This document shows positions 35,367 to 45,916 of a DNA stretch of 64,000 nucleotides, piece after piece. The notes under the pieces are model-generated. The model was given only the letters and a program-made list of their open reading frames with translations. It made no database searches and was not told the origin of the DNA. The stretch lies in the NCBI RefSeq assembly GCF_002008315.2, contig NZ_MVDG02000001.1, positions 2,108,001-2,172,000 of the forward strand. Direction: 5' to 3'. The stretch comes from Arthrobacter sp. KBS0703 (GTDB lineage Bacteria; Actinomycetota; Actinomycetes; Actinomycetales; Micrococcaceae). How positions within the stretch are numbered: the first letter of the stretch is position 1; each line of letters begins with the position of its first letter. Position numbers and translations under genes: made by a program.

Positions 35367-38057
35367 TCAACTGCGCATGGCCCGCCGTGCGCTGTCGGTC
35401 CGCTGCGCGGCGTTGCCGATCCGGACGTCGGCGGCCAGGATGAACGCCCCCTGGGGGGTGGCCTGGACGGGGTTGAACTCCACGAGGGCAATTTCCGGGT
35501 GGGCGTCCTTGAGCCGGGCCAGCCGTGCGGCCAGGTCCTCGAGAGCTGATACGTCCACGGCGGGCAGGCCCTGGTAGCCGAAGAGCTTGCGGGACGCCCG
35601 CGGGCTGCGGATGAACTCCCGCAGGTCGGCGGCGGACAGCGGCGGCACCCGGTGCGCCCAGTCGTCCAGCAGGTTCACCGCGTCGCCCGCCAGCCCGAAG
35701 GAGACCACGGGCCCCAGCAGCGGGTCCTCGATGGCCCGGAACGTGCAGGCCTGGCCCACCGGCGCCATCGCCTGGACCTCCAACGAGGACGAACCGTACG
35801 GCTCAAGGGCGCGGCGCATCTGGAGGATGTTCAGCCGCAGTGACTCCGCGTCCTGGATGTCCAGCCGCACGCCGCCCAGGTCCAGCCTGTGCCGCAGGGT
35901 CGGATCAGTGGTCTTGAGCGCCACCGGCCAGCCCAGTTTTCCGGCTGCCTCCACGGCCTCATCGGCGGTGTCGAAGCCGGCGGCGGGCAGCACGTCGATT
36001 CCGTAGTGGCCCAGCAGGCGGGCGGCGTCCGCGGAATCCAGTTGCTTCAGCTGTTCACCGCTGACGTCGGCCAGCAGTCGCTCGAGATCGGCATGGGCGG
36101 CTTCCGCGTCGCACCCGTCGGGTTCCGCAAAGAGGCCCTGGTCCCGCCCCGCCCACTCGGCGTAGCGCACCACCGCTGCCAGGGCGGCGACGGCGGCTCC
36201 GGGGTTTGAGTAGCACGGGACCGGCGACGTGCCGGCGTCCGCCGCCACCATTCCCTCGACGTACACGGACGGGTCCAGGATGCCGGTGAAGGCCGCGACC
36301 ACGGGCTTTCCCGCCTCGGCCGAAGAGTCGGCCAGGACCCGGGCGATGTTCTCCACGGTCAGTCCCCGGGCCGGAAGGAACGCTACCACCGCCGCGTGCA
36401 CTGACTCCCTGGCCAGGACCTCCCGCAGCCTCTCCCGCAGGGCCGGCAGCGCGAGCGACATGCCGGCGTCGAGGTCCAGCTCCGCGACAAGTTGTTCCAC
36501 ACCGAGGCCGTGGGCGGACGCACTGTCCGCCACCACCTTCCCCAGCGCCCCCGAGTTGCTGAAGACCGCCACTCCGGCGCCCTTGGGCAGCGGCTGCCCG
36601 GACACGATCTGCGCGACGTCCATGAGCTGCTCGATGGTCTCCACGCGGATCACGCCCGCCTGGCGCATCATCGCATCCAGGGCATCGGCGGGGGCCTGCG
36701 TGGTCCGCACGGCATGACCGGGCGGAAGCTGCAGGCCCATGGAGTCGGACTTGGCCACGATGACGGGTTTGGTCAGGGCAAGCCGGCGGGCCAGCCGGGA
36801 GAATTTGCGCGGGTTGCCGATCGACTCCAGATACAGTCCCACGGCAGTGGTGTCGGCGTCGTCCTCCCAGAACTGCATCATGTCGTTGCCGGAAACGTCG
36901 GCCCGGTTGCCGGCGGAGAGGAAGGTGGAGATGCCCGCGCGGCGGCGGCTGGACGCCGCGTACAGCGCCACCCCGATGGCCGCGGACTGGCTGAACAGCC
37001 CCAGTCCGCCGCGCCGGGCCAGGCTGGGCGCCATGGAGGCGTTGAGGGAGACGGCCGGATTGGTGTTGACAATGCCCAGCGACGCGGGCCCGATCACCCG
37101 CATGCCGTTGGCCCTGGCCTGCCGGACAAGGGCCCGCTGGCGCGCCAGGCCGCGCTCACCGTCCTCGGTGAAGCCTGCCGAGGCCACAAGGACTCCCTTG
37201 ACGCCGGCGGCTGCGCAATCATCCACCACCTTGGGGACTTCGTCGTACGGGACGGCGACAATGGCCAGCTGTACGGGCCCGGGCACTTCGGAGAGCCGGC
37301 CGAAGGACAGCATTCCGGCAAGCTCAAACGCCTCCGGATTGATGGCGTAGACGGGGCCGGTGAATCCGCCCTCAATGATGTGCTCCAGGAACTGGTACCC
37401 CACCTTGCCCCATTTGCGGCTGGCGCCGATCACGGCCACCGACGACGGCGCCAGCAGGTCCCGCACGCTCCTCGCCTCCGCGCGGTGCTCCCGGGATTCC
37501 ATCACGGCGCGCGATTTGTCGGTGGGGTCGATGTTGAATTCCAGGCTCACCACGCCGTCGTCGAAATGGCGCTTGACGTCGTAACCCGCGTCGGAAAAGA
37601 CCATCAGCATCTTGCGGTTCTCGGGCAGCACCTCGGCGCTGAACCGGCGGATCCCGTTTTCCCGGGCGGCTGCCGCCAGATGCTCGAGCAGGATGGATCC
37701 GATGCCGCGGCCCTGGTGGGCGTCGGCGATGTTGAAGGCCACTTCCGCCTCCGCGGGATCGTCCAGCCGGTCGTAGCGGCCGATCCCGATGATGTCCCCG
37801 CCGATGGTGATCACCAGCGCCACCCGGTCCCTGTAGTCCACCTCCGTGAACCGCTTGAGCTCCTTGCTCGAGAGCCTGGCCTTGAACGCGAAGAACCGCA
37901 TGTAGATGGAGTTCTGCGACTGGCCCGTGTGGAACGCCTGCACCGCGTCAGAATCGGACGGGTGAATGGGGCGCAAGTGTGCCGTCCCGCCGTCCCGCAG
38001 GACGACATCGGCTTCCCAATATTCCGGATATACGCCGTCCGCGGGCTGATCCACCAT
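35367..38057 (-). CDS. GNAT acetyltransferase fused to ADP-forming acyl-CoA synthetase-like domains (Pat-like)
   Basis: An 896-residue fusion. Residues about 18-175 are a GNAT domain with acetyl-CoA loop DAHQGRGIGSILLEHL. From about 195 follows a CoA-binding domain (LLAPSSVAVIGASRKWGKVG), a succinyl-CoA-ligase-like domain (LGLFSQSAAIGVALY) and, from about 680, an ATP-grasp domain (WPVALKTTDPTLRHRLDLGG). GNAT-first order is that of actinobacterial protein-lysine acetyltransferases, which acetylate enzymes such as acetyl-CoA synthetase. A histidine (PPGHAVRTT) sits where ADP-forming synthetases carry their phospho-His, but its context is degenerate, so ligase activity is doubtful. ATG 38057, divergent from parC. 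Confidence 0.9.
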   Translation of the reverse strand: MVDQPADGVYPEYWEADVVLRDGGTAHLRPIHPSDSDAVQAFHTGQSQNSIYMRFFAFKARLSSKELKRFTEVDYRDRVALVITIGGDIIGIGRYDRLDDPAEAEVAFNIADAHQGRGIGSILLEHLAAAARENGIRRFSAEVLPENRKMLMVFSDAGYDVKRHFDDGVVSLEFNIDPTDKSRAVMESREHRAEARSVRDLLAPSSVAVIGASRKWGKVGYQFLEHIIEGGFTGPVYAINPEAFELAGMLSFGRLSEVPGPVQLAIVAVPYDEVPKVVDDCAAAGVKGVLVASAGFTEDGERGLARQRALVRQARANGMRVIGPASLGIVNTNPAVSLNASMAPSLARRGGLGLFSQSAAIGVALYAASSRRRAGISTFLSAGNRADVSGNDMMQFWEDDADTTAVGLYLESIGNPRKFSRLARRLALTKPVIVAKSDSMGLQLPPGHAVRTTQAPADALDAMMRQAGVIRVETIEQLMDVAQIVSGQPLPKGAGVAVFSNSGALGKVVADSASAHGLGVEQLVAELDLDAGMSLALPALRERLREVLARESVHAAVVAFLPARGLTVENIARVLADSSAEAGKPVVAAFTGILDPSVYVEGMVAADAGTSPVPCYSNPGAAVAALAAVVRYAEWAGRDQGLFAEPDGCDAEAAHADLERLLADVSGEQLKQLDSADAARLLGHYGIDVLPAAGFDTADEAVEAAGKLGWPVALKTTDPTLRHRLDLGGVRLDIQDAESLRLNILQMRRALEPYGSSSLEVQAMAPVGQACTFRAIEDPLLGPVVSFGLAGDAVNLLDDWAHRVPPLSAADLREFIRSPRASRKLFGYQGLPAVDVSALEDLAARLARLKDAHPEIALVEFNPVQATPQGAFILAADVRIGNAAQRTDSARRAMRS

Positions 38058-38113
38058 AGGCTTAGCCTAGCCAAGACTCCCGAAGTGCACCCCAAAAAGG
38101 ATTTACCAGCCCC

Positions 38114-40624
38114 ATGGCCCGCCGCCAGAATTCAACCCCCGCAGGGGAAACCGTCCAGGACTACGTCGAAAACATCGTTGACATAGACGTCACTTCCGAG
38201 ATGGAAGGCTCGTTCCTCGAGTACGCCTATTCGGTCATCTACTCGCGGGCCCTGCCCGACGCCCGGGACGGCCTCAAACCGGTCCAGCGGCGCATTCTGT
38301 ACATGATGAGCGAGATGGGCCTGCGGCCGGACCGGGGCCACGTCAAGAGCGCCCGCGTGGTGGGCGAGGTCATGGGCAAGCTCCACCCGCACGGTGACAC
38401 GGCCATCTACGATGCCATGGTCCGCATGGCCCAGGACTTCTCGCTGCGGCTTCCGCTGATCGACGGCCACGGCAACTTCGGATCGCTCGACGACGGCCCG
38501 GCGGCGCCGCGGTACACGGAGGCCCGCCTCGCGGCGGCGGCGCTCACGCTGACGGACCACCTCGACGAAGACGTGGTGGACTTCGTCCCGAACTACGACA
38601 ACCAGCTCACCCAGCCGGAGGTCCTGCCGGCAGCGTTCCCCAACCTGCTGGTCAACGGTGCCACGGGCATCGCCGTCGGCATGGCCACCAACATGGCCCC
38701 GCACAACCTCGTGGAGGTCATCTCCGCGGCCCGGCACCTCATCGCCCACCCGGATGCCACGCTCAAGGACGTCATGCAGTTCGTCCCGGGCCCGGACCTT
38801 CCCACCGGCGGGCGGATCGTGGGCCTGGACGGCATCCGCGACGCCTACGCCACCGGCCGCGGGTCCTTCAAGACGCGCGCCAAGGTGGAGGTGGAACAGT
38901 TGTCCGCCCGCCGGACCGGCCTTGTGGTCACCGAGCTGCCCTACATGGTGGGCCCGGAGAAGGTGATCGAAAAGATCAAGGACGCCGTCAACGGCAAGAA
39001 GCTCGCCGGCATCAGCGACATCGTCGACCTCACAGACCGCAAGCACGGCCTGCGCCTGGTGATCGAACTCAAGAACGGCTTCAACCCGAACGCCGTGCTC
39101 CAGCAGCTCTACCGCTACTCGCCGATGGAAGACTCCTTCGGCATCAACAATGTCACGCTCGTGGACGGGCAGCCGCAGACCCTCGGCCTGCTCAAGCTGC
39201 TGACCGTCTACGTGGACCACCGGATCGACGTGGTGCGGCGCCGGACAGCGTTCCGGCTCGGCAAGAAGAAGGACCGCCTGCACCTGGTGGAGGGCCTCCT
39301 CATCGCCATCGTGGACATCGACGAGGTCATCCAGATCATCCGGTCATCCGACGAGGTGTCGGCAGCCCGGGAACGGCTGATGTCCATCTACGACCTCTCC
39401 GAGGTCCAGGCAAACTACATCCTGGAACTCCGGCTTCGCCAGCTGACCAAATACTCCCGGATCGAACTCGAGAAGGAGCAGGACCAGCTCCGCCGGGAGA
39501 TCGAGGAACTCGAAGCCATCCTCGCTTCCGACGAGCTGCTGCGCGAGCTGGTGTCCGGGGAGCTGGCGGAAATCGCCGAGAAGTACGGCACCCCGCGGCG
39601 CACCGTGCTCCTCGAATCCGAGGCCGTCTCCCCCACCGTCGCGGCCGCGGCGCTCCCCGGGATCAAGGGCAAGGCGGCCCCGCTGGCCCTCGAAATAGCG
39701 GACGATCCCTGCTGGGCCATTCTTACGGCGTCGGGCCAGATCGCACGGACGTCCAACCAGGACAGCCTCGCGGAAGCCGGGCCGCGCTCGAAGCACGATG
39801 TATTCCGTTCCGTGGTCAAGACCTCGGCCCGCGGCGAGATCGCGGCGGTCACTTCGCAGGGGCGCATGCTGCGCATCCAGGTGATGGACATGCCGGTCCT
39901 ACCTCCGATGTCCGGCCTGCCGAACTTGGCAGGCGGAGTGCAGGCCAGGGACTTCATCACGCTGCTCAAGGGGGAATCCCTCGTGGCCTTCGCACCGCTG
40001 GACGAGGTGCTGGCGATCGGCACCGCCCAGGGCGTGGTCAAGCGTGTGCAGCCCGACTATCCCCTGAACCGCGAGGACTGGGAGGTCATCGCACTCAAGG
40101 ACAAGGACACCGTAGTGGGCGTTTCGCCTGCGGGATCCGACGACGCCGACCTCGTGTTCCTCACGGGGCAGGCCCAGCTTTTGCGGTTCAGTGCGGCCAA
40201 CGTCCGGCCGCAGGGCCGGACCGCAGGCGGCATGGCGGGCATCAAGCTGGCGCCCGGCGACCAGGTGATGTTCTTCGGCGCCGTCGCCCCCGGTGACGAC
40301 GCCGCCGTCGTCGTCACGATTTCCGGCACCGACGGTGCCCTGCCGGGCACCGCGCCGGGGGCCGCGAAGGTCACGGCTTTCTCCGAGTACCCCGTCAAGG
40401 GCCGCGCTACCGGCGGGGTCCGGGCGCACCGGTTCCTTAAGGGCGAAGACACGCTGCTGCAGGCATGGGCGGGGCACGGCCCGGCGAAAGCCTCGTCCCT
40501 CGCCGGAGTTGCCCGGTCCCTCCCACAGGAGCACGGCCGGCGCGACGGTTCCGGCATCCCGCTGTCCCAAGCGGTGGAGGCAATCGGGCCCAGCATGACC
40601 TGGGCCGACGAGCAGCCCGCCTGA
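38114..40624 (+). CDS. parC: DNA gyrase / topoisomerase IV subunit A
   Basis: An 836-residue type IIA topoisomerase A subunit: winged-helix/tower breakage-reunion domain, then a beta-pinwheel C-terminal domain. [39 protein letters not shown] and the catalytic tyrosine 134 in APRYTEARL are present. The canonical seven-residue GyrA box (QRRGGKG-like) is not evident, which favours topoisomerase IV-like ParC over gyrase. The partner B subunit lies at 50362-52470. ATG 38114 has AAGGA upstream. Confidence 0.92.
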   Translation: MARRQNSTPAGETVQDYVENIVDIDVTSEMEGSFLEYAYSVIYSRALPDARDGLKPVQRRILYMMSEMGLRPDRGHVKSARVVGEVMGKLHPHGDTAIYDAMVRMAQDFSLRLPLIDGHGNFGSLDDGPAAPRYTEARLAAAALTLTDHLDEDVVDFVPNYDNQLTQPEVLPAAFPNLLVNGATGIAVGMATNMAPHNLVEVISAARHLIAHPDATLKDVMQFVPGPDLPTGGRIVGLDGIRDAYATGRGSFKTRAKVEVEQLSARRTGLVVTELPYMVGPEKVIEKIKDAVNGKKLAGISDIVDLTDRKHGLRLVIELKNGFNPNAVLQQLYRYSPMEDSFGINNVTLVDGQPQTLGLLKLLTVYVDHRIDVVRRRTAFRLGKKKDRLHLVEGLLIAIVDIDEVIQIIRSSDEVSAARERLMSIYDLSEVQANYILELRLRQLTKYSRIELEKEQDQLRREIEELEAILASDELLRELVSGELAEIAEKYGTPRRTVLLESEAVSPTVAAAALPGIKGKAAPLALEIADDPCWAILTASGQIARTSNQDSLAEAGPRSKHDVFRSVVKTSARGEIAAVTSQGRMLRIQVMDMPVLPPMSGLPNLAGGVQARDFITLLKGESLVAFAPLDEVLAIGTAQGVVKRVQPDYPLNREDWEVIALKDKDTVVGVSPAGSDDADLVFLTGQAQLLRFSAANVRPQGRTAGGMAGIKLAPGDQVMFFGAVAPGDDAAVVVTISGTDGALPGTAPGAAKVTAFSEYPVKGRATGGVRAHRFLKGEDTLLQAWAGHGPAKASSLAGVARSLPQEHGRRDGSGIPLSQAVEAIGPSMTWADEQPA

Positions 40625-40659
40625 CCGGCGCCGGGCCGGATCCGGCCTACACTACTGCC

Positions 40660-41178
40660 ATGCCTATCATCCCGGATGAAAAAGACTGGACGTGGGTCCT
40701 GTCCCGCCCGTGCAGCGACTGCGGATTTGATGCCTCCACCGTTACGCCGGCGACTGTTCCCGGCAGCGTCGAAAACATGCTGCCCCGCTGGCGCGCCGTA
40801 CTCCGCCGGCCGGATGCCGCCGAACGCCCCGATGACAGTACGTGGTCGCCGCTGGAGTACTCCTGCCACGTCCGCGATGTCTTCAGCCTCTTCGACCAGC
40901 GCCTGAACCTGATGCTGGGCCAGGACAACGCTGAGTTTGCGAACTGGGACCAGGACGCCACCGCGGTGGAGAAGGATTACGCCAATGCGGACTCCGCCGT
41001 GGTGAGCGCCGAACTCACCGCGGAAGGCGAGCAGGTGGCTGCCTCCTTCGCCCGCGTTGCGGAGTCGCAATGGGGCCGGACCGGGCTCCGCAGTAACGGC
41101 TCGGAGTTCACCGTGCTGACACTGGCGCAGTATTTCCTGCACGACGTCGTTCACCATCTCCACGACGTCGACGGCTGA
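40660..41178 (+). CDS. DinB-family protein
   Basis: A 172-residue four-helix-bundle protein with the DinB/DUF664 features PLEYSCHVRDVFSLFDQRL (metal-binding His) and YFLHDVVHHLHDV (second metal histidines). Such proteins are mycothiol-dependent or metal-dependent enzymes of mostly unknown substrate in actinobacteria. The start ATG 40660 lies 35 bp after parC. Confidence 0.85.
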   Translation: MPIIPDEKDWTWVLSRPCSDCGFDASTVTPATVPGSVENMLPRWRAVLRRPDAAERPDDSTWSPLEYSCHVRDVFSLFDQRLNLMLGQDNAEFANWDQDATAVEKDYANADSAVVSAELTAEGEQVAASFARVAESQWGRTGLRSNGSEFTVLTLAQYFLHDVVHHLHDVDG

Positions 41179-41323
41179 CCGGGCCCGCCAGGAAACAATT
41201 CACTGCCCCCGGACCATTGCCTGTTGCGGCGCCGGTGAATAGTCTTTGGCTTGGGAGTGTCCGTCAAACCTGATTGGGGGGCGGCTTGAACGGTCTTCGC
41301 CTCGGGGGACACTGCCGTTAAGG

Positions 41324-41362
41324 GCTGGCTCCACGGTCTCTCCCGCGGCGGGTGGAGCCAGC
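41324..41362. terminator. Hairpin between convergent DinB and GNAT genes
   Basis: GCTGGCTCCAC (41324-41334) is perfectly complementary to GTGGAGCCAGC (41352-41362). It lies in the 198-bp convergent gap and could serve both strands. Confidence 0.6.
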
Positions 41363-41376
41363 TCCGGCAGGCCGGT

Positions 41377-42392
41377 TCAGAGGACCTTGTCCCAGGCCAC
41401 GCTCCGGTTGACGGGGTGGTACCCCATCTTGAGATACAGCGCCAGCGCACCCGTCGGGTTTTCGGAATCCACGTCCAGTGAAGCCTTGTCCATTCCCGCG
41501 GCCGCGAACCGCCGCATGGCATCGGCCAGCAGGGCCTGCGCAATGCCCCGCCCGCGGAATTCACGGCGCACGCCCAGGAGTTCCGTGTAGCCCTCGCTGA
41601 AGCCGCGCGTCGCCGCGCTCTCGGGGTCATGGCTCGCCAGCTGGTAGCCGGCCACATCACCGGTGCCCGTTTCCAGGACAACCGCACTGAGGTCTGGGCG
41701 GGCCAGGGGGTCGTTGACGGTAAACCTCCACGATTCCTCGTCGCGCGGCTCGCTGCCCCAGTGATCGGCGAAGGCCTGGTTGTGCGCCAGGCGAACGGCT
41801 TCGCTCAGGTGCGGCTCCATGGTCACGAGCTCCAGGCCGGCGTCTAGGACCGCCTGGGGCAGCGGCCCTGCCAGCGGCCGGTGCATTTCATTGAAGTACC
41901 GGACCACGTGGTAGCCACTGCTGGCCAGGAGGGCGGCCTGGTGCTCATGCTTTTGCTCGATGAAAATCCTGAGCCGGGGTTCGGCATCGGGCCCGCCGGC
42001 AGCGCCGGCATCCTCCGCGAACCGCTGCCGCGTCCGCGCCTCCAGCCACTGCAGGAGGGCTGAGCCGACGCCGCGGCGCTGCCACTGCGGATCGACGCAG
42101 CCGAAGCCGTGCGCTTTCTCGCCGTCCCTGTTCTTGGAGATGCGGGCGTAGGCCCGCGGGACGCCGTCGGGGTCGAATCCCAGCACGGTGTTGGACCGGG
42201 GCGGGTTCTTCCGGGACTCCATGAGCTGCTCCAGTTCGGCGCGGTGCTCAAACCAGACGGGCTTCTCGGCCGCTGCCGTGCGGGCGATGAGCGCCGCCCA
42301 CGAGTCGAGGTCCCCGGCCTCTGCGTTCCGCCAGTGCAGCGCCGGAAAGTCAACGGCGCAGGCGGCGGCAACATCGTTTTGCGTCCTGGCAT
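41377..42392 (-). CDS. GNAT acetyltransferase with two GNAT domains (MshD-like), one apparent frameshift
   Basis: A protein of about 338 residues with two GNAT repeats. The N-terminal half has FGCVDPQWQRRGVGSALLQW and the C-terminal half has LLGVRREFRGRGIAQALLAD and SLDVDSENPTGALALYLKMGY. The two-domain layout resembles mycothiol synthase MshD, though it could be another acetyltransferase. The frame opening at ATG 42392 (MPGRKTM) must shift near 42344/42345 to reach LHWRNAEAGDLDSW; adding one G to that GG pair (plus strand) joins them as PLTFPALHWRNAE. Without correction the first in-frame ATG is 42222, giving a truncated 281-residue product. Confidence 0.8.
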
Positions 42393-42396
42393 CAGG

Positions 42397-44064
42397 CTAA
42401 CCGGCGGAAACTGAGCGCGCCATCACCCCGGCCACGTCCGGCCGGCCGTCCCCGTCGAGGGCAAGCAAGGCGTCATGGGGGCTGATGTCGGCCGGGTTGT
42501 GCGTTACCAGCACCACCGTCCGGGCGCTCAGTCCGGCCCGGAGGTCCGCCATCAGCTCCCGGCCCGATGCGGCGTCCAAATGCGCCGTGGGCTCATCGAG
42601 TAGGATCACGTCGGCCTTGGTCATCAGGGTCCGGGCAACGGCCAGCCGCTGGCGTTCGCCGCCGCTGAGGAACGCGCCGCCCGGGCCGATCCGCGTGTCG
42701 AGGCCGTTCTCCAGCCGGGCGACGAGCGGTGCCAGGCCGACAGCGGCGAGTGCGTCCCGCATGTCCCGTTCGGCGCCATCTCCGTCCGCCGCCTGCTGCC
42801 CCTGGCGTCCGAGCAGCAGGTTGCCGCGCACCGTGGAATCAAAGAGGTGGGCCTCCTGCGGACACCACGCCGCGGCGCCGGTGACTGCTATCGCTCCCCC
42901 GCTGGCCGGGAGGAAGCCAAGGGCCACGGCCAGCAGCGTGGATTTGCCCGCACCGGACGGCCCCGTGACGGCGAGCCAGCGGCCGGGTTCCGCGACGGCA
43001 GAGAGCCCGCTGAAGACGGTTCCGCCGCCGGGCCATGCCGCGGACAGTCCAGCCAGTTCCAGTCCGGCCCGGTCCCCCTGGCGCGCACCGGGCTTGACGG
43101 ACACGCCCGCGTCCGGCCCGCCGGGGCTGAGGACACCGGACTCACCGATCCGCCGCAGCACGGCACGCAGGGCCGGGAACTGGCGCACCGCCGTCGTCGT
43201 GGCCGCAAACGGTTCCACGAGCGCCAGTTGCAACAGGACGACGACGGCGACCATCGGGGCCGCGACGGACCCCGCCAGCACCTGCGGCGCCGCCATGACG
43301 GCAGTGGCCAGCGCGCCAGCGCCGCAGGCGGCCACCGTCATCGCTGTGCCCAGTCCTTCGGCCCAGGCCGAACGCTGGGCGGCACGGGTGGCCGCGCGGT
43401 CCAGGGATCGGATGTCCGCGAGCACGGGCAGAGCCGCGCCGTTGGCATGCAGTTCGGCCCTGGCGTCGAGCGCTGCAGCGATGCGGCGGAGGACTCCGGA
43501 GCGCAGACGCTGCTCGGTGGTTGCCGACATCCGGTCTGCAACGAGTGCGGCCGCCCGGCGCCGCAACCAGGCTGGCCACAGCCGCGGCAAGAACGGCTGG
43601 CAGGGCGGCTGGCAGTATCCACGCCGAGGTGCCCGCGGCGGCGGCCGCGACGGCGAGCGCCGTGACCGGCGGCAGGACAACCCGCGGAAGCAGGTCCCGG
43701 ACGGTGTCGACGTCGTCGATGATGGCACCCAGCACGTTGCCGCCCTGCAGGAGGCGCCGGAGGGACAGGGCCCGCTGGCTCAGCGACTGCCAGAGGGTGC
43801 CCCGCAGGACGGTCAGTGAGGCGAAGACGGTTTCATGCACCAGGAGCCGTTCGCAGTAGCGCAGGACTGCCCGGCCGATTCCGAAGAACCGGACACCCAC
43901 GATGGCCGTCAGCAGGTACAGGATGGGCGGCTGTTCGCTTGCCCGCAGGATGAGCCACCCCGACAGGCCGGAGAGTGCTGCGGCAAAGAGCGCGGCCAGT
44001 ATGCCGACGACGCGGCCAGGGCGAACCTGCCGCCCACTGGTGCGAGCAGGCGGCGCAGGAGCAT
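42397..44064 (-). CDS. cydC: Thiol reductant ABC exporter, CydC half, with apparent frameshifts
   Basis: The CydC permease/ATPase, which with CydD exports cysteine or glutathione-like reductants needed for cytochrome bd assembly. The N-terminal membrane part begins LLRRLLAPVGGRF. It is continued in another frame by VVGILAALFAAALSGLSGWL, EQPPILYLLTAIVGVRFFGI and RAVLRYCERLLVHE. The ATPase has GPSGAGKST, FLSGGERQRLAVARTLM and VILLDEPTAHLD. Frames change near 44012 (one base missing) and near 43560 (one extra or two missing). ATG 44064 is the likely start if separate, but no stop separates it from CydD, so a fused CydDC is possible. Confidence 0.85.
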
Positions 44065-45910
44065 GGCCGTCGGAGGAGCGGAGGGCGGGGTGTGCGCGGC
44101 ACCGGCAGTGTGCGCGGCGCGGGCGGTGTGCGCAGCGCGGGCGGTGTGCGCAGCGCGGGTAAATTGCGCGGTTCCGTAGCCGGAGCCGACAAGCTGCCGC
44201 CCGGATGCCGCCGTGATGCCGCCCGGCACCCGGCGCTTCGGCACCTGCGGCTTCTGTGGCTCCGGCGGCACGGCCGGACCCCGCCAGCGGCACCAGTTCG
44301 TCGGCGAGCTCGCGTGTCTGGCGGTCATGGGCCACCAGAATGACCGTGGCCCGGCCGCGCAGGGCCCGGATGGCGTCATGGACCACGTTGGCTGATGCCC
44401 GGTCCAGGTGCGCCGTCGGCTCGTCGAGCAGGAGGACCGTGGCGCCTGCCTCGATGCGGGCCAGGCCTCGGGCAAGGGCAACGCGGCGCAGCTCGCCGGG
44501 GCTGAGTTCGGCCGGGTGCTTGCCGGCCAGGTGCCCGGCGCCGGCGGCCGCAAGACAGCGCAGCACGTCACCGTCCGGTGCCGGGTCCGCGGTCCCCGGG
44601 CCGGTGCCGCCTGGCCCGCGGCTGTCTGGCCGTTAGCCGTGAGATAGAGCAGGATCTCGTCCCGCACCGTCTCCGCCACCATCACGGGGTGCTGAGGCAC
44701 CCAGGCAACGTCCCCGGCCATGTAGCCGCCGACGACGCCGCTCACGTCGGCGCCTCCTCCGGAGCCGATGATGCCGGCGAGGACGCCAAGGACCGTGCTC
44801 TTGCCTGCTCCGCTGGGGCCGTCCAGCGCGGTGACCAGGCCGGCCGGTGCCGAAAAGGTGAGGGGGCCGACGGCGGCGCCCTGCCTCCCCGCGTAGCTGA
44901 CGGTCAGGTCCCTGACGGTCAGGTCAGCCGGAACGGCCAGCCCGGTCTGGCCTGGCGGCACGGGCTCCAGCCGCTGCTGCCCGGCTGCTTCCAGCACCGC
45001 CGTCGTTTCCGTGAGTGCGGCCCTGCCGTCGTCGCTTGCGTGGTGTGCCGTTCCCAACTCCCGAAGGGGCAGGTAGCAGTCCGGCGCCAGAATCAGCGCG
45101 AGCAGGCCGGCTTCGAGGACCATGTCGCCGTGGACCAGCCGGACGCCGATGAAGACGGCCACCACTGCCACCGAGATCGTTGCGATCAGCTCCAGGGCCA
45201 GGGCGGACAGAAATGCGGTCCGGAGGGTCCCCGTGGTGCGCGACCTGTACTCCTCGGAGATTTCCTCCAAGGCTCGGCGCTGGGCTGAAGCGCGGCCCAG
45301 GCCAACCAGCACCGGCAGCCCCTTGGCCAGTTCAAGCATGTGCGCGGACAGCCGGGCCAGCGCCGCCTGCGCTTCCTGGACCCTGTCCTCCGTGTAGCGG
45401 CCGATCAGCACCATAAACACAGGCACGAGCGGAACCGTCAGCACGATCACCACCGCGCTGACCCAATCGGCGAGAAGGATGCGGGCGCCCAGCAGCAACG
45501 GAATGGCGGCGCAGTTCACCAGTGCCGGGAGGTACTGGGTGTAGTAACTGTCCAGGGCATCCAGCCCCCGGGTCGCGAGCACGGCCAGCCCGCCGTCGGC
45601 GGGCCGGCCTCGCGGACACCGTTGCGCAGCGCCGTTTCAAGGAGCCGTGCACGCAGCTCCTCCTTGACGCCAAGGGCGGCCCGGCGCGAGGCGACTCCCT
45701 GCGCCCAGACGGTCAGGGACCGGAGGAGGACGCCTGCCGCCCCCAGCCCAGCTGAGCAGCCCAGGCGGCGTCGTGCGCCATGAGCCCGGCCAACACGGAG
45801 GCCACGGCCTGGGCCATGAGCACCAGGGACAGGGCCTTCAGCGCTGCGAGCAGGCCAAGGCCGTAGAGTGCGCGGCGCGTTGAGGGACCGGCGGGGAACT
45901 GCGATCTCAC
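44065..45910 (-). CDS. cydD: Thiol reductant ABC exporter, CydD half, with apparent frameshifts
   Basis: The CydD permease/ATPase half. It starts at GTG 45910, six bases after cydB, with ALYGLGLLAALKALSLVLMA. The membrane domain continues as YLPALVNCAAIPLLLGARIL, and the ATPase has DGPSGAGKST, LSPGELRRVALARGLA and VLLLDEPTAHLD. Frames change in the C-run 45740-45744, at about 45600, near 44588 (each restored by one base) and near 44279-44282. No in-frame stop precedes cydC, and a linker with a hexapeptide repeat connects them. The preserved motifs argue for sequence errors, not natural decay. The right boundary is arbitrary. Confidence 0.83.
44090..44161. repeat. Four tandem 18-bp repeats in the CydD-CydC linker
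   Basis: Four consecutive units beginning GTGTGCGC start at 44090, 44108, 44126 and 44144. The middle two differ by a single base. On the minus strand they encode an Ala-Ala-His-Thr-Ala-Arg-like hexapeptide repeat in the linker frame. Confidence 0.85.
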
Positions 45911-45916
45911 GGCCGG

